This document shows positions 54,173 through 63,723 of a DNA stretch of 64,000 bases, in pieces. The notes beneath the pieces were generated by a model. That model saw only the letters and a list, made by a program, of their open reading frames with translations. It had not been told where the DNA came from and ran no database searches. The stretch is from assembly GCA_039621445.1 (NCBI GenBank), contig CP154954.1:46169847-46233846 (forward strand), read 5' to 3'. This DNA comes from Euglena gracilis (taxonomy: Eukaryota > Euglenida > Euglenophyceae > Euglenales). Numbering within the stretch: the first letter of the stretch is position 1; each line of letters begins with the position of its first letter. Position numbers and translations under genes: made by a program.

Positions 54173-54393
54173 CTGAAGAAAAAAAATGAAAGACGCCGGG
54201 GGACGACTTTTTCGGCTGCAAACCACCCAAACTGCCAAACACATTTTTTGTCAATTTTTATGAGACCGACCCTAATCAAAAATGCCATTTTGGCAATTTT
54301 TTTTGCCAAACTGGGCAATTTTGCCAAAAAAATGCCAATTGGGGGGGCTTTGAGGTCATTGGCAAGCACCTATGACAGATTCCAAATTTTAGC

Positions 54394-55565
54394 CCGCGGT
54401 CGGCTGCGGTCGGCCGCGGTCGGCTGCGGTCGGCTGCGGTCGGCTGCAGTCGGCAGCGGTCGGCAAAGTAGTTGGCTGTAGGTGGGGGGCAGGCCAACAA
54501 AAAATGAGCATACTGCATATCACAATCACACAATCCACTGTTGCCAACTTTTGGCCACTTTTCGCTGCTTTTGGCCAGCTTTTGATGCTTTTGGACTGCT
54601 TTTGGCCGCTGTTGCTGACTTTTGGTCAATTTTTGCTGCCTTTGCCCATTATTTCCTGCTTTTTGCTTTCTTTTGGTCACTTTTGTTGTTTTTGCCCACT
54701 TTTTGCTGTGGTTTGGCTGCTTTGGCCAGCTTTTGCTTTGCTTTGACCTCTTTTGACCACTTTTGGCCTCTTTAACCCACTTTTGACCACTTTCTCTGCT
54801 TTTGGCCATTTTTACCCACTTCTGGCCACTTTCAGGCCACTTTAAACGTCTTTGTGTTGCTTTTGACATCAAGAGCAGTCAAACGTGACCTAAAGATGGC
54901 CTAAAAGTGGCAAAACATGGTTAAAATGGCCAAAAGTTCCAAAAGCAGGCAAAAAGAACAAAAAAAAAATGCCCAAAAATGGCCCAAAATGACCCTGCTT
55001 TTGGCCGATTTGGGTCACTTTAGCAGCTTTTGTTCACTTTTGGCAACAAACTGGCGCAAAATGGTCAAAATGGTCAAATTGGACCAAAAAGAGACCAAAA
55101 AAAAATGGGCAAAAATAACAAAAGAAAAGGTCGAAAGTGGCTTTAAATGGTCAAAAATGGCCCGAAATGGCCCAAAATGGCCCAAGAGCAGGACAAAATG
55201 GCCCGAAATTACAAGAAGTGGGCAAAAAATGGCCAAAAATGGTCGAAATAGGTCAAAATGGGTGAATTATGGTGGCAAATGGGCCAAAAGGGGACAAAAG
55301 CGACCAAAAACGGCCAAAAATGGCCAAAAGTGGCCAAAAGTGGCCAAAAGTGACAACATCAGCCAGATGAGCCAGAAAAATCTCAACATCTGGGATAAAA
55401 ATGAGCCTAATTCCTCATTCTCACTGAAAAATTGACATCAATTGGAAAAAAGTTGCGCGGTCGGCTGCGGTCGGCTGCGGTCGGCTGCGGTTGGCTGCGG
55501 TCGGCACCCCACCTGTGACAGTCCTGAAACCCGCGGTCGGCTGCGGTCGGCTGCGGTCGGCATAG
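54394..55565. mobile_element. CGGTCGGCTG / TTTTGGCC repeat element
   Basis: GCGGTCGGCTGCGGTCGGC arrays lie at both ends (54394-54472; 55456-55505 and 55531-55562). The left half of the interior (54540-54860) is TTTTGGCCACTTTTGCTGC variants. The right half (54890-55350) is GGCCAAAAATGGCCAAAAGT variants, which is the complement, so the interior is a long palindromic array. CACCTRTGACAG words stand beside both end arrays. Lys/Gln-rich frames are by-products. Confidence 0.7.
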
Positions 55566-55677
55566 GTGCCTGGTCATTGGGTCGGATTTTCATCAACAAT
55601 TCCTTGACTTACAGGTTTTGTGTAGTGCTGAGACTAACAGCCGACCCCCCAATAGCCCATTAACATACCCCATTAAC

Positions 55678-55909
55678 AACCCCCCCTATAGAAGCACGGG
55701 GCCGCTACAAGCACAGGGTCCAAATAAAAGCGCACCCCCCGCCGCTGAAGGCGGCGGTCCACCACAAGCACACCCCTCATTTTGATGGGATTTCCAAAAG
55801 GAAGTCAACAAAAATGGTGCAGGTGCAGGGTCCATTGAAGCGCACACCCCGCCGCTGGAGGCGGCAGTCTGTTATAAGTGCACTGTGCTTCTATTGGGGG
55901 GGGGGGGGT
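55678..55909. mobile_element. TATAGAAGCAC tract element
   Basis: The left end is AACCCCCCTATAGAAGCACGG and the right end GTGCTTCTATTGGGGGG(G)TT, inverse of each other. Inside are AAGCACAGGGTCC, AAGCGCACCCC(CC)GCCGCT and a GCCGCTGAAGGCGGC hairpin. Same architecture as the RT insertion at 26174-26722. Confidence 0.65.
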
Positions 55910-55918
55910 TACACACCT

Positions 55919-56077
55919 ACCCCCCCCCCCCGGGAAACTGTCACCTGACAGGTTGGGCGGTACCGGGGACCCTGACAACTTCCTATCATGACAGGTTGGC
56001 CGGTACCAGGGACCCTGACAGTTTCCGGGTGAGACCCTGACAGGTTCTCGGGCATGACAATTTCCCGGGGGGGGGGG
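55919..56077. mobile_element. Small CCCGGGAAACTGTC element, TA flanks
   Basis: C tract-CGGGAAACTGTC at the left and GACAATTTCCCG-G tract at the right. CCTA and TAGG lie outside, so TA is duplicated. Inside are two copies of GACAGGTTGG(G/C)CGGTACC and GGGACCCTGACA. About 159 bases, starting nine bases after the previous element. Confidence 0.7.
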
Positions 56078-56174
56078 TAGGTATGCCTGATGGCGGCCCA
56101 GAACGGGTGCGCACCTGACCTTGGAGGTCTATGCACGGTGATGGACAGTTCCCAGGAATTTCCTTCGATTCCTA

Positions 56175-56996
56175 CAATAGGGGAACTAAATAATGGGACA
56201 CCTGAGAATTTTGTGGGGTCACACCCAACCCCCCAGCTGGTGATGGCGTGTGCACATTGGCATGGCCCTGCCCCACGCAGCAGTGCCCCAGCCAGCTCTG
56301 CTGCAGCACATTGTGCAAAATTCAGACCAATCCTATGCAAGCAGGTTTTTTTCCATTTTCTGACCCAGCCTCAGGTAAGGGGACGAGGCAGCTTGCGCTG
56401 CAGTGAGTGGCATTGGACCCCAACTTTGAACAATGCAAGTTAAAAACCCCTGTCAATGTGGGCTGATGGGCGATGGCCTCGATATGCCGACCAATTTGGG
56501 CAAAAGGAGGCCAAAAGTGGTAATTTTCGGTAATTTTGTCAACGTTGGCTGATGGGGCGATGACCTCGACATGCTGACCAATTTGGGCGAAAATTACCAC
56601 TTTTGGCCTCTTCCTTTTGCCCAAATTGGTCGGCATATCGAAGCCATCGCCCATCAGCCCACGTTGACAGGGGTTTTTAACTTGCATTGTTCAAAGTTGA
56701 GGTCCAATGCCACTCACTGCAGTGTGAGCCGCCTCGTCCCCTCACCTGAGGCTGGGTTTGCTTCGCAGTCCAAAAGGAAGGGAAGGAAATGGAAAAAACC
56801 TGCTTGCATAGGATTGGCCTTGAATTTTGCACAGTGTGCTGCAGCAGAGCTGGCTGGGGCACTGCTGCGTGGGGCAGGGCCATGCCAATGTGCACACACC
56901 ATCACCATATCCCATGGGCTGGCAGAGGCTTTGGAGCTGGGGTTGGGTGTGACCCCACAAAATTCTCAGGTGTCCCATTATTTAGTTCCCCTACTG
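56175..56996. mobile_element. Long palindromic MITE with TA target (pogo/Tc1-like ends)
   Basis: Terminal inverted repeats start CARTAGGGGAACTAAATAAT and continue inward for more than 300 bases (GGGACACCTGAGAATTTTGT, TGTGCACATTGGCATGGCCC, CAATGCAAGTTAAAAACCCC). The centre is near 56590. TA lies outside both ends (56173-56174 and 56997-56998). There is no coding capacity: frames on the two arms mirror each other. Confidence 0.8.
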
Positions 56997-56999
56997 TAT

Positions 57000-57538
57000 T
57001 ATTTTGGAGACAATTCTTGGGGGGTGACCCCCTCCCCCTTCGGCTGACCAACCAAACCAGATCCAATAAACCTTTGGGTGTTCATAAATGGGGGGGTTTA
57101 CCCATCCCGTCCCAAAAGCAGGGTTTGCACTATTAGCAAACAAAAAATTGTCTCCAAAACACATAAGTTTATCACATGCGTTTAAAAAGGCTCCGGAATC
57201 AAAAAGAATCGCCCACTCCTTGTTGGGGGACATTTTCGCAGTATTGAGAGGGGTCTTTTTTTGGATTTCCTCATCTCTTTCATCACTCCTCTATTATCTC
57301 ACCTTCTTTTGAGTGCATATTCACCTAACCCAATCATTAACAACTTTCATTAACAACAACGTCTCCGTTTCATTTCCACACCATCCGAGTGTCCCTGGTA
57401 TTTTTTGATGTATTGTGTTTAGTGGAGCCAATTACCATCCAGCTGTCAATGGCTGGAATTGGACAGTAACCCTGCAGATCAAATGAACTCAAAGCAAATG
57501 GACATGGAGTATGCATCGCCAGGCATGGTGCTTGGATG
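57000..57538. other. No gene supported
   Basis: Ordinary AT-moderate sequence with short frames only. Confidence 0.4.
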
Positions 57539-57727
57539 GTTACGGGAGGTTGGGCTGCGGTTAGCCGCTGCCAACTACAGCCCAACCAAACATGAACTGA
57601 AAGGCCAAAAAATTTGGTTGGGCTGCGACCCAACCATCGTGGTGAAAACCATTGCGAGAAAAATACGGCATCAAAATGAAAAAAATTGCCTTGGTTAGAC
57701 CTCGGCGGGCCGCGGCCCAACCAAAAG
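57539..57727. repeat. GGTTGGGCCGCGGCC foldback, copy 2
   Basis: GGTTGGGCTGCGGTTAGCCG, GTTGGGCTGCGACCCAACC and GGGCCGCGGCCCAACC. Inverted ends are about 185 bases apart. Relative of 53895-54065. Confidence 0.55.
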
Positions 57728-57899
57728 CTTGAAAGTATTCAGCAAAACACAAAGAGTTGATTGAACCCCCCAAAAGACCCCCTCAAGTTTTCCAGCAACG
57801 GACCCAGCGCCTTGTTTTGGGAGGGAGGTTCACTGACGAAGCAAACCACACCCTCCTGACCCCCAGGAGTGTGGGGGTTGGGAATTGCTCTGTGCATCT

Positions 57900-58640
57900 C
57901 CTTTGAGAAGGCACCCCCCCCCCCCGACCCATCCCCGGCTCGACCTGCAAATGCTGTCCCTGCCGCTCCTCTTCCCCGGCCGCCTCCCCTCGGCCCGCCT
58001 CCCGGCCGCCGGCGCCGATGACCCGCAGCGGCCGGTGCACGGCCCAGCCCGCCCCGGACGCCTGCTGCGGCCCCCGGCCGGTGTTGGCTGTGTGGCTGGC
58101 GGCGGCAGGGCCCGTCCGCCACACCGCCCGGTGCCCCGCGGGGCCAACCCGGTCCGGACCAACCCCCAACCCCCAACCCCCCCCGCCCGCCTTGAGGGGA
58201 AAGGCCGGGAGAGGGACTGGGGGACCCCGGGGGAGGCCCTGTGCAGCGGAAGCGTTTGCCCGGGGGCTGCGAGCGGCGGTGCCAGGGCGGGAGGAGTGCA
58301 CCCCCCCAAGCCCCTCTCCATGCAGCCGCAACAGGAGGCCTCCCCCCCCCCCCACACACAGGTGGGCCTGCTTCCACATCGCTGCCCCACCATCGCCCCC
58401 CTGAGCGCTGGCCTCGCCCGCGCCCGACGCCGGTTCCGTTGCGGGGTCTCCGGACCGCTCAGCGGGCTGCGACGAGCCTGGCTGCCCGTCGGGAGGGGCG
58501 AGGGCACTCTGTGCACATGCAACTCTGATGCAGGCCTTTGCGTGCGGACCACAGGGGATACGGCAACAGCCCTGCAGAGTGGCCGCGCTGGGGTTATGTG
58601 TCAATGCCGGGAGGGCATCGAAGCTGCACCTGAAGTGAAG
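57900..58640. other. GC-rich island, coding status unclear
   Basis: Composition jumps to strongly GC-rich, with frames open on both strands (minus 58652-57783, plus 57885-58769). The two sides are equally Arg/Pro/Gly-rich, so neither can be preferred. It could be an exon of a GC-rich host gene or a CpG-type island. Confidence 0.3.
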
Positions 58641-58816
58641 GGACCGAAGCACAGCCTCTGTGGGTTTCTGTCAGGATTTATTGCGCGATGTCCTCCCCGT
58701 TGTCCGTTCAAAGCAGTGGCATTCACTCATATTCCTGCCATTTCTTTCAAGGTTTCAAAGTTTTTGTGAAGCAAACTATATTTGGAATCCTAATCTTGCA
58801 TCAGTTTTTTTGTGCC

Positions 58817-58992
58817 AGCCCATCGAAATAACAACCCCCCCCATATTGAAGCCCCCCCCCTCAGGTTTCCCTCCAAAAATCCAAATAACAGCCCCCCCCC
58901 CCAGGCAGCCGCAAGTATTCAAGGCGCTGGCAAACTGCAAGCACACAAAAGCAGCATACATCGGGTTTTTGCCATAGTCTTAGCAATCTTGT
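58817..58992. repeat. AATAACAACCCCCC dispersed repeat, copy 2
   Basis: Same series of C-tract words and 90-base tail as 52140-52305, with small indels in the tracts. Flanking sequences differ, so it is a dispersed unit. Confidence 0.75.
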
Positions 58993-59620
58993 CTGGAAAA
59001 AGATAACTGCCGGGGGGAGTGCCCTCGCCCAGCACCAACTGCGTCAGCCGTCTCGGGCCCTCCATCCCACCAAACCTCCTCAGGCTCGTCCTCTGGGCCC
59101 GTCCCCTGCCATAGGGCCGCCTCCTCGCCGCTGCTCCAAGTCTCGCCCTCCGGCGGCCACCACCCGTCTTCCGCATGCCGGCAGCGATCGCTCCGCGGGG
59201 CACCGCCAACCACCCCTGTAGGACACACACCGGAGGGGGGGGGGTCGGAAATCCCCTGGCATTTGTTATGTTGGCTCTTTTTGCCATCCTCGACGTGGAG
59301 TTGGGGTGAGCGCCCGCCGCTGTCCCCAGTCCCACGAGCATCCCGGCACAGCGGCAGGGGGATCGCCGGCCGCGCCCGCCGGGCCGGGGGCTCGTCCGGC
59401 GCCGCGGGGGGCAGCGGCAGCCCCCCGGCGGGGGCCCGCCCCGCGCCGGCGAACGGCAGGGGCCGGGCCCCCGCCGGGCGGTGCAGCACCCACTGGCCGG
59501 CGGGGCTGGTCACAGGCCGGGGCTGGCCCAGCCGACGGGGGACGCCAACGCCCCGGGTTTGGGGAAGACACAGCGGAGGGGGGGAGGAGCGAAGCCAGCC
59601 CCTTGTCAGACGGGCACACT
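58993..59620. other. GC-rich stretch, possible minus-strand exon
   Basis: A minus-strand frame (59513-58980) has an acidic, Trp-containing part (HAEDGWWPPEGETWSSGEEA, EPEEVWWDGGPETADAV) that looks protein-like. A possible acceptor (TGTGTGTCCTACAG) lies at about 59231-59218. No family recognised. The plus-strand frames are Pro/Gly/Arg-rich shadows. Confidence 0.3.
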
Positions 59621-60095
59621 AGCGGGCACCCCCCTACCGCCATCAGGCTTCTTTTTTTTACCAACCGGGGGGGGGGGGTGCCTTGCGCTATGGGGTGTGC
59701 CTGCCCATGGCAGGCACCCCCCTCCAGGGGGTCGGTTCTGGACCCCAGCGCCTGCCGACCCAGGCAAATTTCCTTTACTCCAAAACCATCGAAGGACCGA
59801 CTGACCACTTTTCCAAAACCAATTTGCGAACAAATGCTGTTTCATTTTATAATTGTAACACAATTCAATGCTTCCGGCCATCGGACAACAGAGCAGTTTG
59901 CCCAACGACTTGGCAGGGGGGAACCCGAAAAAGATCCATCCAAATAACTTTGCCCCCCTCTGCTTAAGGAAAAACGTGGAAAATAATGCATCTTTTTGGA
60001 GAATCAGGAGGTAAGCACTGCAAAGTGGTTTGGGGGTGTTCACAATGGGGCATCCCGCAACGACCCTTCAACGTCACTGCGGGCTAAATAAAATC

Positions 60096-60551
60096 CTAAA
60101 TGTCCTCTTTCATTGCTTTGTGCATTCTGCTTTTGAATTCCTCGCGAGCTTTTTGTTTGATGCGTCGAGTAACAGGAGGGTAAATGCTCACCCATTTCTT
60201 GAGAAGCCCACATTCACCTGAGGGTAACCAAAGACTCCCCAAGGATGTCGATTTCTGTATCTGACACATTTGTGCTGGAGGAGTTACCACATGCTTTTCA
60301 GCCAACCTTGAGAGGCAAAAAAAATCATCATGATGATCATTCATTGCTGGCGACAAGTTGGGTGCACTTGGGGGGGGGGCGAGGGTGACACCTCGGTGCA
60401 TATGATTCCGTACATGGGATACAAGCCGGGATAAACCAAGGGCTGCACCATTTTCAGGAGAGGAAACACTTTTGGAGTTGAGGTGCAATCGCACATACAC
60501 ACAGAGAGAGACAATGGACGCAACATTACACAACACACGATGCACAAGCAC
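60096..60551 (-). CDS. Hypothetical protein or terminal exon
   Basis: The last 60 or so codons (KSTSLGSLWLPSGECGLLKK, RRIKQKAREEFKSRMHKAMK) are protein-like and basic-helical, ending at 60096. The first half is less convincing and may be intronic. No match to a known family. Confidence 0.3.
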   Translation of the reverse strand: MLVHRVLCNVASIVSLCVYVRLHLNSKSVSSPENGAALGLSRLVSHVRNHMHRGVTLAPPPSAPNLSPAMNDHHDDFFCLSRLAEKHVVTPPAQMCQIQKSTSLGSLWLPSGECGLLKKWVSIYPPVTRRIKQKAREEFKSRMHKAMKEDI

Positions 60552-60710
60552 ACAACAACATCACGATTCTTCTTTAGTCCTGTGCATCGCTCCCAGAAGC
60601 CTCGGGCCCCCAAAGCCTAGCCATGGCTTGGGCAGAGCTCTCGGAGTTGGCAGAGGCGTCTTGGGTTCGCTTTGAAACAATACCACTGCTGCAGAAATCT
60701 CGGAGAAGTA

Positions 60711-61097
60711 AAACCCCCCCAAATATAAACCTCCCCGGTTTCATATTTGGGCGGAAATTTCAAGACCCCCGGCTTTTATATTTGGGGGGGGGGGGTTATG
60801 GGGGGGTTATATTCGGTCGGAAAAATCAACTTCCTGGTGAAATCCAGTTGGCACTTTTTCGGTCCAAAACCACAAATACAGGTCTAAAATTTTCACTTTT
60901 GGGGGCAAAGGAGCAATTTTCACACGTTTTTGGTAAAAATTGCTCCCAAATCTGCCAAAAATCACAATTTCAGGAGAGATTTTGTCGAATTTTTTTCCTT
61001 CCGGGCGCTTCGCGCCGGAGGGGGGTTTTATATTCAGCCAGGATTTCAAGGTCCTCAGGGGGGTTACATTTGGGGGGGTTTTATATTTGGGGGGGTT
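60711..61097. mobile_element. AAATATAAACC tract element
   Basis: The left end is TA-AAACCCCCCC-AAATATAAACC, immediately a hairpin (AAATATAAACC...GGTTTCATATTT). The right end is TTTTATATTTGGGGGGGTT-TA. G-tract copies GGGGGGTTATATT and GGGGTTTTATATT lie inside both ends, around a unique core. The hairpin end is on the left, so the element is in the opposite orientation to its right neighbour. Confidence 0.75.
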
Positions 61098-61103
61098 TAC
61101 TTA

Positions 61104-61538
61104 ACCCCCCCAAAAAATAAGACCCCCCCAAAAATAAGACCCCCCCTGGGCCGATCGAGCAAAAATCCAAAAATAAGACCCCCCCATAAATAAGACCCCC
61201 CCCCTGACGGCGCGAAGCGCCGGGGACGGTGAAAATTTTCCCTGAGAAATTGCCAAAAACCCAAATTTCACACACAAAAATGATGAAAGTTTAAAAAATT
61301 TCAGATTCTTGAAGTGCAAAAAACATGCTAAATGTCAACTTACACAAATTTACACATGGCGAGAAGCGCCGAAGGAAAATTTTTAGTGTTTTTGGGAACC
61401 TGAAAAATGATGTTTTTTTCGGGCCCGGGCCGGTCAAGGAAAAATCCAAAAATAAGACCCCCCCAAAATAAGACCCCCCCTGGAGGTTTCCAGCAAAGGA
61501 CCCAAAAATAAGACCCGGGTCTTATTTTGGGGGGGGTT
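61104..61538. mobile_element. AAAAATAAGACC tract element
   Basis: The left end is TTA-ACCCCCCCC-AAAAAATAAGACC. The right end is the hairpin AATAAGACC-CGGGTCTTATTTT, a G tract and TTTA. AAAAATAAGACCCCCCC recurs about eight times, near both ends, around a core with GGCGCGAAGCGCC hairpins. It starts six bases after the element on its left. Confidence 0.8.
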
Positions 61539-61589
61539 TAACCCCCCCCCCAACCACATCACCCATCAACAGGGAGTTTCTTGAACACC

Positions 61590-62030
61590 TTAAGGGGTCC
61601 AGCCAGCTGGAAATGGCGCTGGCTGGAAAAAAGGTGCTGGCTGGACTCCCCCACGGGGGGGGTCCAGGGGGTGGGTCCTACCGCCTGCTGGGCTGGACCC
61701 GGCTGCACCCGAAAACAGCCAAAAAAAAGCCCAAGTCCAGCTAGCTGCGTTGGACTTTTTTTTGCCAAAGTTTTGAGGTGAAAAACCACAAAAAGGACCA
61801 AAAATGGCCATTTTGGGCCATTTTTAACCCATTTTTTCCAAAAATTTTCGGCGCTTGATGTCAAAATATTTCCGATCCCGGCTTCGCCAGGCTGCGAAAA
61901 CTTTATTTCCGCTCGACCTCCGGGGGGGGGGGGGGACTGGGAGCTGCTTGCTGGAAAAAATGTGCTGGCTGGCTGGCTGGTTGGCTTGACCCCTCCCCTT
62001 TGGGGGCAGGGTGGGGTCTGGCTTAAGAAA
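61590..62030. repeat. CTGGCTGG repeats with G/C tracts
   Basis: GCTGGCTGGAAAAAAGGTGC-TGGCTGGACTCCC near 61616 and GCTGGAAAAAATGTGCTGGC-TGGCTGG near 61949 share a layout, joined by GTCCAGC and GGGGTCCAGGGGG words. Same theme as 390-440 and 555-613. Confidence 0.55.
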
Positions 62031-62167
62031 TTCTCTGCCCCTCAACCCTAACCGAACACCATAACCTCCTCAATTGAACTGGGAACTATGCAAACTTCAG
62101 AGTTCACTTCCAAAGCATCGACAAACAAGAAGGTTTTGGGGTTCACACTGTGTGGGTTTTGCAACAT

Positions 62168-62564
62168 AACCCCCCCCCCAATAAGTGCACGGGTGCGCGC
62201 ATTTTAAAGACGTAGTTTCGGACCCCAAGGGGTGTGCACTTATTAAGGCAGTGCGCACTTTTTTGGACAAAGCCGAAAATACTCATATTTCCCCCGCTCT
62301 TTTTCAATTTCCCCCCTATTTTGCGATTTCAAGCAATGAGTCAAGTGATTATGTGTCAAATTTGGGCTTGGACGATAGAAATAGTTGGTCTGAGAAAGAC
62401 AATTCTGAGAATTGTGTGTGCTTTCCGACATGAGATGTAGCAGTGATTTCTCCTTTGGGGGGGGGGTGCGCACTTTTTAGGGAGGTAGTTTCGGACCCCT
62501 GGGGGGTGCGCACGTATTAGGGCACTGCGCACAATTAGGGCACTGCGCACTTATTGGGGGGGTT
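62168..62564. mobile_element. AATAAGTGCAC tract element
   Basis: The left end is TA-ACCCCCCCCCAATAAGTGCAC. The right end is GTGCGCACTTATTGGGGGGGTT-TA. Inside each end are TAGTTTCGGACCCC(T/A)(A)GGGG, GGTGYGCAC and AGGGCACTGCGCAC copies. A fragment with AAGTGCACGGGGCGCGCGCA is also at 2162-2181. Confidence 0.75.
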
Positions 62565-62566
62565 TA

Positions 62567-63190
62567 CTTCACTGGCTTCCATTACCACTCGGTGCAGTAT
62601 AAAAATGCACTCTTTTCCAAGACTTGGAATGCCCAGAGGAGTTCAACGTCCCAAGCCCAACATAAACAATCTGGATGCCAATTCCATTCAGGGTTTGCAG
62701 AAGGATTTGTCACGGCAGGTGGGGGGATAGACATAAAGCAATAGTATGTTTGGGACTGCGAGGTAGCTGCGGCTTGCCTTTTCCGCAATCCCCAGCAGCC
62801 GGCAGCTGTTTCCATCGACCCATTTATCCTGTTGGACTGCCACACCCCTGGGGCCCAAGCAGGTAGCTATTCACCGGCCACGACCAACACCCCAATGGAG
62901 AGGAGTGTGGGTAATGATACATAAAGGTGAATTGTACCAAAAATATTGCGGAGGAAAAACAGGTCAGTGCCGCAGGGCAAGGCATTCAGAGGGTGGCAGA
63001 CACCCCAACTCCACCTTGACATATAGCCCCACCTTCACCACCTTGACTTTTGGCAAGAATTTACCAGCCGAGACGGATCTTACCTTCCATCGGCGGACTT
63101 AATGAAATCTCAAATCAAAGACGAGGTCACCCACCCCCTCCAAGAGCTCAGGTGACTGTGTGTCTCAGGGCAGATGGAGAGCAAGCCATA
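62567..63190. other. No gene firmly supported
   Basis: A minus-strand stretch near 62715-62572 reads LQTLNGIGIQIVYVGLGTLN and could be a short exon, but a competing frame is also open. Otherwise ordinary sequence. Confidence 0.3.
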
Positions 63191-63196
63191 AAGAAG

Positions 63197-63483
63197 TCAG
63201 GGAGTGCGCGGAGGTGCCCAGGAAGGTAGCTGTCGCCTGCTTGTCTCTTCAGGGATCGTTGCATGCTCATGCCTCGCCAGCTGCTCCTGCCTCCTCCGCT
63301 CCTTCTCTGTGAGCCACACAAGGTCAGGGTCCACCGTCGACCGGCGCGCACGGCGTCCCGACACCGGCACCGCTCCCGCCGCCCGCCGCCGCTCCGGCCA
63401 CCCCTCCTCCGCCTCCGTCCTCCCCAGGGCTGTACAGAACAACCTGGTGTCAATCCCCCCACACGCGCGCGCTCAAACGCACG

Positions 63484-63526
<43 letters not shown>

Positions 63527-63533
63527 ACACACC

Positions 63534-63573
<40 letters not shown>

Positions 63574-63670
63574 ACACCACACCACACGCACACACACCAC
63601 GCGCACACATAAACCACACACACACACACCCACCCAGCCAACACACACACATTCACGCACACACGCACAC

Positions 63671-63723
<53 letters not shown>

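Noticed and set aside
54276-55435. Lys/Gln/Trp-rich frames on both strands
   Set aside because: Arise from TTTTGGCC/GGCCAAAA repeats; mirror images of each other.
57739-58769. Long overlapping frames on both strands of the GC-rich island
   Set aside because: Open frames on all sides are expected at such GC content; no motif or splice pattern chooses one, so it was listed only as a GC-rich island.
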